Part shown: in pieces, positions 1 through 9,476 of the stretch
Layout: every line of letters starts with the position of its first letter
How positions within the stretch are numbered: the stretch's first letter is position 1
Position numbers and translations under genes: made by a program
Assembly (NCBI RefSeq): GCF_007830035.1
Contig: NZ_VLKN01000001.1
Coordinates: forward strand, 1-64,000
Direction: 5' to 3'
DNA from: Luteimonas cucumeris
GTDB lineage: Bacteria > Pseudomonadota > Gammaproteobacteria > Xanthomonadales > Xanthomonadaceae
Length of the DNA stretch: 64,000 nt
Notes under the pieces: generated by a model
The model's input: the letters and a program-made list of their open reading frames with translations, nothing else
Databases searched by the model: none
Told to the model about the DNA's origin: nothing

Positions 1-400
1 GGGCCAAGAGAAAGTAACCAAAGAGAAGGCCCTTCCCCGACAAATCAATCCGGCCAGTGGGATAGTGGCTCGCGATTTTCCGAGTCGGCATCCTGCCTCC
101 ATCGGAGAACGGCGGCCATCCATGACCGCCGCCCTCCGGGTTCAGGGGGTGGCTCGGATCGCTGGTAGTTCGTGCCAACAGCCACAGCCACAGCCACAGC
201 TAAAGCAATCGGCAGGCTGCGAAGGGCAGCCAAGCGCTGCAATCAAATTTCAAGCGAGAACAAGAACTCCGGCAGCGACGAAAGCGGCCCGCACCAGTAC
301 CCGTCGAGTGCGACGTCTGCCAAGCCGGCTTCGGGCCCTTTCTTTGGTCACTTTCTTTGGGCCAGCAAAGAAAGTGACCCGCACGCGATAGCGGGCGGAA
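1..400. repeat. Dispersed hairpin-bearing repeat, copy A; no gene in 1-587
   Basis: No convincing gene lies in 1-587; the open frames here are short, overlapping and have no family resemblance. The segment opens inside a hairpin arm (AAGAGAAAGTAACC) followed by the run AAGGCCCTTCCCCGA that also occurs in copies B and C. It closes with a perfect 13-bp inverted repeat, 347-359 against 366-378, around the loop GGCCAG; the same loop and stem core recur at the end of copy B (17311-17345). A CAGCCA hexamer is repeated about four times near 178-201. The left end runs off the window. Confidence 0.7.
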
Positions 401-587
401 CAGCCGACCCGCAAGGGTCGGGAACTTGCATCGTCGCGCCACCTGCCGGCTCTTGCTCTGCTGCGCTTTTGGAAGGCGACGACATGCTGCATGCGCGCAC
501 AACGTTGCTTGCTTGGCACAGCCGATGACTTTTCCAGGCGTGGCTTCGGGCCGATAATCAGCGAACCCAATCGTCAGGAGCAACGCC

Positions 588-1205
588 ATGCGGATCCGCA
601 GCGACAGTTTCGAGCACCGTGGGCATATTCCGCCGGAATTCGCGATGGGTGCGATCGAGGGCTTCGGTGGCAATCGCAACCCGCATCTGGCGTGGGACGA
701 CGTGCCCGGAGGCACGCGGTCATTCGCGTTGCTGTGCATCGATACCGATGCGCCGACCGACGCGTCGCTGGCCGGCAAGACCGGTGTCGAGATCCCGGTT
801 GCGCATCCGCGGGGCAACTTCGTGCATTGGACGATGGTCGACATCGGCGCCGACGTGCGCGAGATCGCAGCCGGCAGCTGCAGCGACGGCATCACCCGAC
901 AGGGCAAGCGCGATCCGCACGGGCCGGCCGGCTCGCGCCAGGGCCTGAACGATTACACCGGCTGGTTTGCCGGCGACGCCGACATGGGCGGCGAATACCT
1001 CGGTTACGACGGCCCCTATCCGCCGCCGAACGACCTGCGCGTGCATCGCTACTTCTTCCGCCTGTTCGCGCTGGATCTGGCGACGCTGGAATTGCCGGCG
1101 AAATTCACCGCGGCCGATGTGTTCCACGCGATGGATGGGCACGTGCTGGGCGAGACGTCGGTGTACGGCCTGTATTCGTTGAATCCAGCGGTGATGGCCG
1201 CCTGA
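588..1205 (+). CDS. YbhB/YbcL family PEBP (Raf kinase inhibitor-like) protein
   Basis: 205-aa protein of the phosphatidylethanolamine-binding-protein fold, the bacterial YbhB/YbcL branch. Visible family marks are the N-terminal 'IPPEFA' segment, 'NPHLAWDDVPGGTRSFALLC' with the acidic 'DTDAP' stretch that lines the anion pocket, 'FVHWTMVDI' in the core, and a C-terminal 'HRYFFRLFALD' strand. There is no signal peptide, so a cytoplasmic location is likely. AGGAG lies 7 nt before the ATG. The ligand in bacteria is not settled, so only the family is claimed. The gene stands alone, after repeat copy A and convergent with the next gene. Confidence 0.85.
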   Translation: MRIRSDSFEHRGHIPPEFAMGAIEGFGGNRNPHLAWDDVPGGTRSFALLCIDTDAPTDASLAGKTGVEIPVAHPRGNFVHWTMVDIGADVREIAAGSCSDGITRQGKRDPHGPAGSRQGLNDYTGWFAGDADMGGEYLGYDGPYPPPNDLRVHRYFFRLFALDLATLELPAKFTAADVFHAMDGHVLGETSVYGLYSLNPAVMAA

Positions 1206-1289
1206 GCGCAATTGCGTAGAAGCGAGCCCGTCCGCTCTCCGGCATGCGAGAGCAATCCGACCCGGCGTACCGGGCCGGATTGCAGTCCG

Positions 1290-2147
1290 TTATTTCCCGG
1301 CCGGGACCGTTTCCGACTCGACCACCATGTCGAGCACGTACACGATCGATGAAGCGTCCGCCGGTACCGGGTCGCGCTTGAACTTGTCCAGGCGCAGCAC
1401 CGTGCGCGTGCCTTCGCGGAACTCGAAGCCCTCGATGTCTTCGTACAGCGGTTGCCACTCACCTGGCGGTTGCTGGCGGATGCCCTTGTCGTCGAACTTC
1501 ACCTCGCGCACTTGCAGGCACTGGTGGTTCGGGATCAGCGGATGGTTGCAGGCGACGCGCTGCGGTGCCACTTCCAGGAATACGCGTTCGCCGGGACCGC
1601 CGAAGCGCGTTTCCGCGGTGGCCTCGCCGATCCAGGTCGAGTTTTCGCCGCCGGCGGAAACCAGATGCAGGCGCGGCGGTGCGCTTACCTCGACGCGCGC
1701 CTGCTGCGGCTGCGACAGCAGCTTGCCGATGGCGGCGTCGGCCTGCATCAGCGGCGCGTCGCAGGCCATCATCGTCGCGCGCAGCGCGCCGACCTTGAGC
1801 TGGTTCTGCGCATCGAGTTCGTAGCTGCCGCCCTGCCGGTTGCAGCCGCCGGAAACGCCGAGGTTGCCATCGTCGAAACTCAGCGTCAGCACGTTCTTTG
1901 GCCCGGGGAACAGCGCATCGATGCGCTTGCCTTGTGCATCGGTGGCGGTGTCCAGCTTCCAGCGATGGCCGGCCAGCATCGCGCTGCCACCGGTCGTGGC
2001 AGTTGTGGCGGCAGGCGGTGCGGCGGGTTCGGCCGCAGGTGCGGCAGGCACGGTGGCCGTGTTTTCGGCACCCGGCGGGTTCTCATCCGGCGGGGTACAG
2101 GCGGCCAGCGCCAGCGGCAACAAGAGCAACAGCATGCGGGGATTCAT
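1290..2147 (-). CDS. META-domain / DUF4377 lipoprotein
   Basis: 285-aa predicted lipoprotein. The start at 2147 is chosen because AGGAGA lies 7 nt upstream and it directly begins the signal peptide MNPRMLLLLLPLALAAC with lipobox LAAC. After a Pro/Ala/Thr-rich linker comes a META (HslJ-like) domain at about residues 55-150, with 'SFDDGNLGVSGGCNRQGGSYEL' and 'MMACD' typical of the family. The C-terminal third (about 185-285), with 'VAPQRVACNHPLIPNHQCLQVREV', matches the DUF4377 pattern often found after META domains. HslJ-type proteins are linked to heat or novobiocin stress in E. coli; the role here is unknown. Envelope location is inferred. Confidence 0.8.
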   Translation of the reverse strand: MNPRMLLLLLPLALAACTPPDENPPGAENTATVPAAPAAEPAAPPAATTATTGGSAMLAGHRWKLDTATDAQGKRIDALFPGPKNVLTLSFDDGNLGVSGGCNRQGGSYELDAQNQLKVGALRATMMACDAPLMQADAAIGKLLSQPQQARVEVSAPPRLHLVSAGGENSTWIGEATAETRFGGPGERVFLEVAPQRVACNHPLIPNHQCLQVREVKFDDKGIRQQPPGEWQPLYEDIEGFEFREGTRTVLRLDKFKRDPVPADASSIVYVLDMVVESETVPAGK

Positions 2148-2272
2148 GGGACGTCTCCTGGAGAGGCACTGCACAAACGCGCCGACCGCGGCGGTGGGGT
2201 CGATGGACCCGGCGGCCAGCCTAGCAGTGGGTTCGTTTGCGGGCCGTCATCGTGCCCGGGTGCACGGTTCGC

Positions 2273-3124
2273 TCATGGCGTCGGCAGCAACAACAGCAAC
2301 GCCGCGCCGAGGATCAGGCGATACACCGCGAATGCGGTGAAGCGATGCGTCTGGATGTACCGCAGCAGCCATTTCACCGCGATGAAGGCAGTGATCGCCG
2401 AAGCGACGAACGCGATCGCGAGCTCGCCCCAGTTCTCATGCGCGGCGCTGCCGTCGCGCAGCACGTCGACCAGTTCGTAGGCGGTGGCGGCGAACATGGT
2501 CGGAATGCCGACCACGAACGCGAACTCGGTGGCCGCGGCGCGGTTGGTGGTGCCGGCCAGCAGCGCGACGAAGATCGTGGCACCGGAGCGCGACGTGCCC
2601 GGAAACACGCCAGCGACGACCTGGGCGATGCCGACCAGCACCGCGGTGGTCCACGTGATTGCGGTGCGCTCGCCGAGCTTCTCCGCGCGTCGGGCCGCCA
2701 GCTGTTCGGCGGCGATCATCCAGAACGCGCCGATGATCAGCGCCCAGGCGATCGGCTGCACCGTGTCGGGCAATTCCCAGCCCAGCTTCTTCACCAACAG
2801 GCCGCCGGCGGCGGTCGTCGCGAACGCGGCCAGCAGCTTGAAGGCGTAGTCGCGCGACTGCGCCGGCGTGGCAGTGACGCCCAGCGGATCGTAGGGCGCG
2901 GGCGCATCGCGTCCGGCGAAGGCGACCAGCATGCCCCACAGCCGCTTCCAGTAGATCAGCACCACCGCCAGGATCGCGCCGGCCTGGATCGAGATGTTGA
3001 ACAGGTCGGAGCGGTGTCCCAGCCAGCGTTCGGCGATCAGCAGATGGCCGGTGCTGGAGATGGGCAGGAATTCGGTGATGCCTTCGATGATGCCGAGGAG
3101 GAGGGCGGCCAGCAGGTCGGTCAT
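2273..3124 (-). CDS. uppP: Undecaprenyl-diphosphatase UppP (BacA)
   Basis: 283-aa integral membrane phosphatase that recycles undecaprenyl diphosphate to the monophosphate carrier used in peptidoglycan and O-antigen synthesis. The signature motifs are clear: 'GIIEGITEFLPISSTGHL' near the N-terminus (catalytic Glu and Ser) and 'VFPGTSRSGATI' near residue 165. Multiple hydrophobic helices fill the rest, and the length is close to the usual 265-275 aa. The start at MTDLLAALLLG is chosen; upstream in-frame codons would add a 29-residue polar extension not seen in the family. It is divergent from glnA. Confidence 0.95.
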   Translation of the reverse strand: MTDLLAALLLGIIEGITEFLPISSTGHLLIAERWLGHRSDLFNISIQAGAILAVVLIYWKRLWGMLVAFAGRDAPAPYDPLGVTATPAQSRDYAFKLLAAFATTAAGGLLVKKLGWELPDTVQPIAWALIIGAFWMIAAEQLAARRAEKLGERTAITWTTAVLVGIAQVVAGVFPGTSRSGATIFVALLAGTTNRAAATEFAFVVGIPTMFAATAYELVDVLRDGSAAHENWGELAIAFVASAITAFIAVKWLLRYIQTHRFTAFAVYRLILGAALLLLLPTP

Positions 3125-3226
3125 TGAGGAGCCGGGAATTGGGTGGTGATTCGGGATTTGTGATTGGTGATTCGCAAGAGCCGGCCGGAACGCCGGGGCG
3201 CGGCGCAGCATAACGGATAAGGGCTA

Positions 3227-3243
3227 CGCACTATTCAAGTGCA
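3227..3243 (+). promoter_or_regulatory. NtrC-binding site (distal) upstream of glnA
   Basis: CGCACTATTCAAGTGCA fits the NtrC consensus TGCAC-N7-GTGCA with one mismatch. Its centre lies 31 bp (three helical turns) upstream of the second site, the same arrangement as the paired NtrC enhancers of enterobacterial glnA. Confidence 0.85.
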
Positions 3244-3257
3244 TTCATCGTCAAAGA

Positions 3258-3274
3258 TGCACCTACAAGGTGCT
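3258..3274 (+). promoter_or_regulatory. NtrC-binding site (proximal) upstream of glnA
   Basis: TGCACCTACAAGGTGCT matches TGCAC-N7-GTGCA with one mismatch at the last base. It sits about 80 bp before the sigma-54 promoter, the distance expected for an enhancer acting by DNA looping. Confidence 0.87.
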
Positions 3275-3335
3275 AATGACCAGAAGCTGTTGGTACTGCT
3301 CCAGTAAAATCAATCGCTTATGCGAGCTCGAAGCT

Positions 3336-3351
3336 TGGCACGCCTGTTGCT
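3336..3351 (+). promoter_or_regulatory. Sigma-54 (-24/-12) promoter of glnA
   Basis: TGGCAC at 3336-3341, a 5-nt spacer, then TTGCT at 3347-3351 is a perfect match to the sigma-54 consensus TGGCAC-N5-TTGCW. Transcription should start near 3362, giving a leader of about 58 nt before the glnA ATG. With the two NtrC sites upstream this makes a complete nitrogen-regulated promoter. Confidence 0.93.
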
Positions 3352-3419
3352 TTGATTGACGGGTCACCGGCGGTTCGCCGGCGCCTCTACCAATTACGAA
3401 TCACTCATCCGGAGACACC

Positions 3420-4829
3420 ATGTCGTACGAACACGTCGAGAAACTGATCAAGGACCACAAAGTCGAATTCGTCGACCTGCGCTTCGCCGACATGCGCGGC
3501 GTGCAGCACCACGTCACCTTCCCCAAGTCGATCATCGAGCCGGGCCTGTTCGAGGACGGCAAGATGTTCGACGGTTCCTCGATCAGCGGCTGGCGCGGCA
3601 TCCACCAGTCGGACATGGTGCTGCTGCCGGATCCGGGCACCGCGTTCCTGGACCCGTTCACCGCCGATCCGACCCTGGTGCTGACCTGCGACATCCTCGA
3701 TCCGTCGACCATGCAGGCCTATTCGCGCGATCCGCGCGGCGTCGCCAAGCGCGCCGAGGCTTACCTCAAGGCCAGCGGCATCGCCGAGCAGGCGTTCTTC
3801 GGTCCTGAGCCGGAATTCTTCATCTTCGATTCGGTGCGCTACGCCAACGAGATGGGCCACACCTTCTTCCACATCGATTCGGAAGAGGCGCACTGGAACT
3901 CGGCCAAGGAATACGAAGGCGGCAACAGCGGCTATCGTCCCGGCATCAAGGGCGGCTATTTCCCGGTCGCGCCGCTGGACTCGCTGCACGACCTGCGCGC
4001 CGAGATGTGCAAGACGCTGGAACAGGTCGGCATCGAGGTGGAAGTGCACCACCATGAAGTCGCCAACGCCGGCCAGTGCGAGATCGGCACCAAGTTCAAC
4101 ACGCTGGTGAAGAAGGCCGATGACCTGCTGACGATGAAGTACATCATCAAGAACGTCGCCTTCCGCAACGGCAAGACCGCGACCTTCATGCCCAAGCCCA
4201 TCGTCGGCGACAACGGCAGCGGCATGCACGTCCACCAGTCGCTGGCCAAGGGCGGCACCAACCTGTTCTCCGGCGACGGCTACGGCGGCCTGTCGCAGAT
4301 GGCGCTGTGGTACATCGGCGGCATCTTCAAGCACGCGCGTGCGCTGAATGCATTCACCAACTCCACCACCAATTCGTACAAGCGCCTGGTGCCGGGCTAC
4401 GAGGCGCCGGTGATGCTGGCGTATTCGGCCAGCAACCGCTCCGCGTCGTGCCGCATTCCGTATGTTGCAAACCCGAAGGCGCGCCGCATCGAGATCCGCT
4501 TCCCCGATCCGATGAACTCCGGCTACCTGATCTTCGCCGCGTTGATGATGGCCGGTCTCGACGGCATCAAGAACCAGATCGATCCGGGCGGCCCGAGCGA
4601 CAAGGACCTGTACGACCTGCCGCCGGAAGAGGAGAAGGGCATCCCGACCGTGTGCCATTCGCTGGACCAGGCCTTGGAAGCGCTGGACAAGGACCGCGAG
4701 TTCCTCAAGGCCGGCGGTGTGTTCACCGACGATTTCATCGACGGCTACATCGCGCTGAAGATGAAGGAAGTGACCGCGTTCCGCGGCGCCACGCACCCGC
4801 TCGAATACCAGATGTACTACGCGATCTGA
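3420..4829 (+). CDS. glnA: Glutamine synthetase, type I
   Basis: 469-aa GSI glutamine synthetase: glutamate + NH3 + ATP to glutamine, as a cytoplasmic dodecamer. Seen: N-terminal beta-grasp '[14 protein letters not shown]', '[10 protein letters not shown]', '[10 protein letters not shown]' (metal ligands), the ATP-site segment '[25 protein letters not shown]', and 'NRSASCRIP'. The adenylylation loop is 'DLYDLPPEE' with Tyr398, so GlnE-type control is probable. The length equals the enterobacterial enzyme. Expression should depend on NtrC and sigma-54 from the promoter at 3336-3351. A terminator follows at 4837-4867, separating it from torF-glnK-amtB. Confidence 0.98.
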   Translation: MSYEHVEKLIKDHKVEFVDLRFADMRGVQHHVTFPKSIIEPGLFEDGKMFDGSSISGWRGIHQSDMVLLPDPGTAFLDPFTADPTLVLTCDILDPSTMQAYSRDPRGVAKRAEAYLKASGIAEQAFFGPEPEFFIFDSVRYANEMGHTFFHIDSEEAHWNSAKEYEGGNSGYRPGIKGGYFPVAPLDSLHDLRAEMCKTLEQVGIEVEVHHHEVANAGQCEIGTKFNTLVKKADDLLTMKYIIKNVAFRNGKTATFMPKPIVGDNGSGMHVHQSLAKGGTNLFSGDGYGGLSQMALWYIGGIFKHARALNAFTNSTTNSYKRLVPGYEAPVMLAYSASNRSASCRIPYVANPKARRIEIRFPDPMNSGYLIFAALMMAGLDGIKNQIDPGGPSDKDLYDLPPEEEKGIPTVCHSLDQALEALDKDREFLKAGGVFTDDFIDGYIALKMKEVTAFRGATHPLEYQMYYAI

Positions 4830-4836
4830 TTCCTCC

Positions 4837-4867
4837 GGCCGCGGCGCGACCCGTCGCGGCCGTTTTT
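4837..4867 (+). terminator. Rho-independent terminator after glnA
   Basis: GGCCGCG (4837-4843) pairs with CGCGGCC (4855-4861) and is followed by GTTTTT. It lies 8 nt after the glnA stop codon. The rest of the gap to 5036 holds a short GGAAA-type tandem (about 4914-4932) and no recognisable promoter. Confidence 0.8.
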
Positions 4868-5036
4868 CGCGGGGCCGGACAGGCTCGGCTCGCAACGAAC
4901 CGACGCCATCGAGAAGGAAAGGAAAGGAAAGAGCAAATCGTTCCAGCGCGACCCGGACACGACGAAGCCGGGCAGGCGTCATGCAATGCGCACGCAGCAA
5001 TGACCGGGGAGGGCTCACCGTGAAAAGGGGCCTGTC

Positions 5037-6169
<1,133 letters not shown>

Positions 6170-6188
6170 CCCACCTACGGAGGCAACC

Positions 6189-7586
6189 ATGAAGACTCGT
6201 ACATTCTCCGGGTGGAAAGCCCGTGTGCGCGCGTCGATGCTGGTGATGTTGTGCATTGCTGCCGCTTTCGTCTTCGACGCGTCGGCGCAGGGAGCGGTCG
6301 CGCAGGCCGTCCTGGAATCCGCAACGACCGCAGCGCAGGCCGCCGAGCCGGAACCCGTGGTCGACAAGGGCGACGTCGCCTGGATGCTGACGTCGACCCT
6401 GCTGGTGCTGCTGATGACGGTGCCGGGACTGGCGCTGTTCTACGGCGGCATGGTGCGGTCGAAGAACGTGTTGTCGGTGCTGGCGCAGGTGATCAGCGTG
6501 TTCTCGCTGCTGGTGCTGCTGTGGGTCGCGTACGGCTACAGCCTGGCGTTCGCCGGTGGCGGCGCGTGGATCGGCACGTTCGACAAGGCGTTCCTGCGCG
6601 GCGTCGGCATCGATACGCTGGCCGACACGTTCTCGGCCGGCTTCAAGCTGCCCGAGTACGTGTTCATCGCCTTCCAGGCGACGTTCGCCGGCATCACCGG
6701 CGCGCTGATCGTCGGCGCCTTCGCCGAGCGCGCGCGCTTCGCTGCGGTGCTGCTGTTCGCGGTGCTGTGGTTCACCTTCGGCTACCTGCCAATCGCGCAC
6801 ATCGTCTGGGCCGGTCCCGGTTTCCTGTTCAGTCGCGGTGCGCTGGATTTCGCCGGCGGCACGGTGGTGCACATCAACGCCGGCGTGGCCGGGCTGGTGG
6901 GTGCCTATTTCGTCGGCAAGCGCGTCGGCTTCGGACGCGAGGCGCTGAAACCGCACAACGTCACCTTCACCTTCATCGGTGCCGCATTGCTGTGGGTGGG
7001 CTGGTTTGGATTCAACGCGGGTTCCGCGCTGGAAGCCAACGCCACCGCGGCGCTGGCCTTCCTCAATACGCTGCTCGCCACCGCTGCCGCGATCCTGGCG
7101 TGGGCGCTGGTGGAGAAAACTGCCAAGCGCAAATCCTCGGTGCTCGGCGTCGCGTCCGGCGCGGTCGCCGGCCTGGTCGGCATCACGCCTGCGGCCGGAA
7201 CGGTCGGCCCATGCGGCGCGATCGTGATCGGCGCGGTCGCCGGCGTGGTCTGCGTGTGGGGCGTCAACGGTCTCAAGCGCCTGCTGCGCGCGGACGACAG
7301 CCTCGACGTCTTCGGCGTGCACGGCCTCGGCGGTATCGTCGGTGCATTGCTGACCGGCGTGTTTACCGCGCCTTGGCTGGGCGGCACCGGCGGCGAGGAT
7401 TTCAGCATCGTCCGGCAGGTCGCCACGCAGGCACTGGGCGTCGGCATCACCACCGTCTGGATCGGCGTGGTGTCGGTGCTCGCGTTCCTGATCGCCCGGG
7501 CGGTATTCGGCCTGCGCGTCAGCGAGGATGCCGAGCGCGAAGGCCTGGACATCACCTCGCATGGCGAATCGGCCTACGAGTTGTGA
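6189..7586 (+). CDS. amtB: Ammonium transporter AmtB
   Basis: 465-aa Amt/MEP/Rh ammonium channel. It has an N-terminal signal peptide plus a linker, then about 11 membrane helices beginning at 'VAWMLTSTLLVLLMTVPGLALFYGGM'. Signature segments include 'FAERARF', 'DFAGGTVVHINAGVAGLVG' (pore His), 'GWFGFNAGSAL' and 'DVFGVHGLGGIVGALLTGVF' (second pore His). The start at 6189 is preferred over an upstream in-frame codon overlapping glnK because GGAGG lies 7 nt before it. It is translationally close to glnK (19-nt gap), the classic glnK-amtB operon. It acts in the inner membrane for NH4+ scavenging. Confidence 0.97.
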   Translation: MKTRTFSGWKARVRASMLVMLCIAAAFVFDASAQGAVAQAVLESATTAAQAAEPEPVVDKGDVAWMLTSTLLVLLMTVPGLALFYGGMVRSKNVLSVLAQVISVFSLLVLLWVAYGYSLAFAGGGAWIGTFDKAFLRGVGIDTLADTFSAGFKLPEYVFIAFQATFAGITGALIVGAFAERARFAAVLLFAVLWFTFGYLPIAHIVWAGPGFLFSRGALDFAGGTVVHINAGVAGLVGAYFVGKRVGFGREALKPHNVTFTFIGAALLWVGWFGFNAGSALEANATAALAFLNTLLATAAAILAWALVEKTAKRKSSVLGVASGAVAGLVGITPAAGTVGPCGAIVIGAVAGVVCVWGVNGLKRLLRADDSLDVFGVHGLGGIVGALLTGVFTAPWLGGTGGEDFSIVRQVATQALGVGITTVWIGVVSVLAFLIARAVFGLRVSEDAEREGLDITSHGESAYEL

Positions 7587-7593
7587 TGACTGT

Positions 7594-7622
7594 CCGCCCT
7601 CCCGCGCGTGCGAGGAGGGCGG
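7594..7622 (+). terminator. Hairpin after amtB
   Basis: CCGCCCTCC (7594-7602) pairs exactly with GGAGGGCGG (7614-7622) just after the amtB stop. It is followed by CTTC rather than a long T run, so termination efficiency is uncertain. Confidence 0.5.
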
Positions 7623-7823
7623 CTTCAGGACGCATGGCAGCTGCGACTGCATCGCAGCCATGCCGATAGTCCCCATGACCCATCGCCCGTGACCGGCCTT
7701 TGAGGCATCGTCGATAGTGCGGTCGCAGTCACGTGGATGGCTGCAGGACGTGCATGAGGACTCCGGTCGACGCGATGCAGCATCGCTGCGCATCCGCGGC
7801 CATTCATCATCGGGAGGAGCAAC

Positions 7824-8702
7824 ATGGGATTGCGTTTGATGGCGACCATGCTGGTCGCGCTGGGTTTTGCAACCGCGGCCGCGCGCGCGGAAGACACGCC
7901 ACTGTCGCTGGATCCGCCATCGCCGCGGCCGCAGTTGCTGGTGATCGGCAGTTTCCACATGGACAATCCCGGCCGCGACGTGGTCAACATGAAGGCCGAC
8001 GACGTGCTGGCGCCCAGGCGGCAGCGCGAGATCGAGCAGGTGGCCGATGCGATCGCGCGCTTCAAGCCGACCAGGATCGCGATCGAGTACCCGCGCGGCA
8101 AGCAGGCCGAACTGGACCGCGATTACGCCGCGTATCGCGATGGTAAGCGCGAACTCGGGCGCAGCGAGGACGAACAACTGGGCATGCGTCTGGCCAAGCG
8201 CCTGTCGCTGCCGCAACTGCATGCCGTCGAACTTTCCGACCTGATGCCGCCGGTGGACATCACCGTGATCGATTACGAGGCCGGCGCCAAACGCCTGGGC
8301 CAGGAAGCCTTCCTGGCCGCCATGCGCGAGCGGGTGAAGGCCCATGTCGGTGCAGTCGACAAGGTGTTGCGCGAGGGCACGATCGGACAGGCCCTGCGCT
8401 GGTTCAACGACCCCGAACAACTCCGGGAAAGCCAGCGCGGTTACTTCAACTATGCGCGCATTGCCAATGGCGACGACACGCCCGGCGCCAACTGGCTGCA
8501 GTTCTGGTACGGCCGTAACCTCAAGATATTCGGCGCGCTCACCCGGATCGCCGGTCCTGGCGATCGCGTGCTGGTGATCTATGGCGCCGGCCATGCGCCG
8601 CTGCTGCGCCAGTTCGCCGAACAGTCCGGCTACTTCGACGTGGTCGATCCGTTGCCGTATCTCGATACGCGCGATGCCGAGGCCGCAAGCGTCGCCCACT
8701 GA
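7824..8702 (+). CDS. Exported DUF5694 / TraB-like protein
   Basis: 292-aa protein with signal peptide (cleavage near 'TAAARAED'). The body matches the DUF5694 pattern: 'PQLLVIGSFHMDNPGRD' near residue 37, 'RIAIEYPRGKQ' with a conserved acidic residue, and the C-terminal 'DRVLVIYGAGHAPLLRQF'. The GSFH and GxGH motifs are shared with the TraB/PrgY/GumN superfamily, some of which are proteases, but no activity is established for this family. GGAGG lies 8 nt before the ATG. Probably periplasmic. It could be cotranscribed with the amidase that follows 38 nt later. Confidence 0.75.
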   Translation: MGLRLMATMLVALGFATAAARAEDTPLSLDPPSPRPQLLVIGSFHMDNPGRDVVNMKADDVLAPRRQREIEQVADAIARFKPTRIAIEYPRGKQAELDRDYAAYRDGKRELGRSEDEQLGMRLAKRLSLPQLHAVELSDLMPPVDITVIDYEAGAKRLGQEAFLAAMRERVKAHVGAVDKVLREGTIGQALRWFNDPEQLRESQRGYFNYARIANGDDTPGANWLQFWYGRNLKIFGALTRIAGPGDRVLVIYGAGHAPLLRQFAEQSGYFDVVDPLPYLDTRDAEAASVAH

Positions 8703-8740
8703 CGGCTTGCAATCGACACGGCGAGCGGTTGCAATGCGGC

Positions 8741-9469
8741 ATGCGCATGAAACCGGTCCTCTTGCTGTTGCTGTCCTTGCTGCTGGCCGCGTGTTCGCAC
8801 GCGCCGCCACGCAACCCGATGGCGCAATGGGTGCCTTCGCCCAATCACGAGCCACGGCGTCCGATCCTGATCGTGCTGCATGCCACCGAACAGGGCAGCG
8901 TGCAGGAAAGCCTGGACACGCTGCGCACGCGCAACAGCGGCGGTCCGGTCAGTTCGCACTACCTGATCGGCAAGGACGGCGCGTTGTACCAGCTGGTGGC
9001 GGACGACATGCGCGCCTGGCACGCCGGCCCGGGACGCTGGGGCACGATCACCGACGTCAACTCGGTGTCGATCGGCATCGAGCTGGACAATGACGGGCAG
9101 TCGCCATTCCCAGACGAACAGATCGCCAGCCTGCTGCGATTGCTTGGCGACCTGACTACACGCCTGGACATCCCGCGTACGCAGATCGTCGCCCACGCCG
9201 ACTTCGCGCCGACGCGCAAACGCGACCCCGGCAGGTTGTTTCCGTGGAAGCAGCTCGCCGACGCCGGCTACGGTCGCTGGCCCGATGCCGATGCGGGCCC
9301 GGTGCCGGCTGACTTCGATCCATGGCAGGCGCTGCGCCTGCTCGGTTATCCGCTGGACGATCGCGCCGCCACCGTGCGCGCGTTCCATCGCCGCTATCGC
9401 GGCACCGAACACGACACGCTGGATGCCGAGGACGCGCGCATCCTGTACGCATTGACGCGAGTGCCGTAG
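8741..9469 (+). CDS. N-acetylmuramoyl-L-alanine amidase, AmiD-like lipoprotein
   Basis: About 242 aa, a predicted lipoprotein (MRMKPVLLLLLSLLLAAC, lipobox LAAC) of the amidase_2 / AmpD superfamily, cutting the MurNAc to L-Ala bond of peptidoglycan. Seen: 'ILIVLHATEQGS' (first Zn His), 'VSSHYLIGKDGALYQLV' with the paired Ser-His, 'RAWHAG', and 'IVAHADFAPTRKRDPGRLFPW' (later Zn His and Asp). A C-terminal domain with 'LLGYPL' and 'AFHRRY' resembles the peptidoglycan-binding helices of AmiD. The ATG at 8741 is preferred to an upstream TTG. It is convergent with the UbiB gene, with only 7 nt between stops. Confidence 0.88.
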   Translation: MRMKPVLLLLLSLLLAACSHAPPRNPMAQWVPSPNHEPRRPILIVLHATEQGSVQESLDTLRTRNSGGPVSSHYLIGKDGALYQLVADDMRAWHAGPGRWGTITDVNSVSIGIELDNDGQSPFPDEQIASLLRLLGDLTTRLDIPRTQIVAHADFAPTRKRDPGRLFPWKQLADAGYGRWPDADAGPVPADFDPWQALRLLGYPLDDRAATVRAFHRRYRGTEHDTLDAEDARILYALTRVP

Positions 9470-9476
9470 CTAGCGG

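Noticed and set aside
178-201. CAGCCA hexamer run as a phase-variable tract
   Set aside because: Only about four units and not inside or just before a convincing gene.
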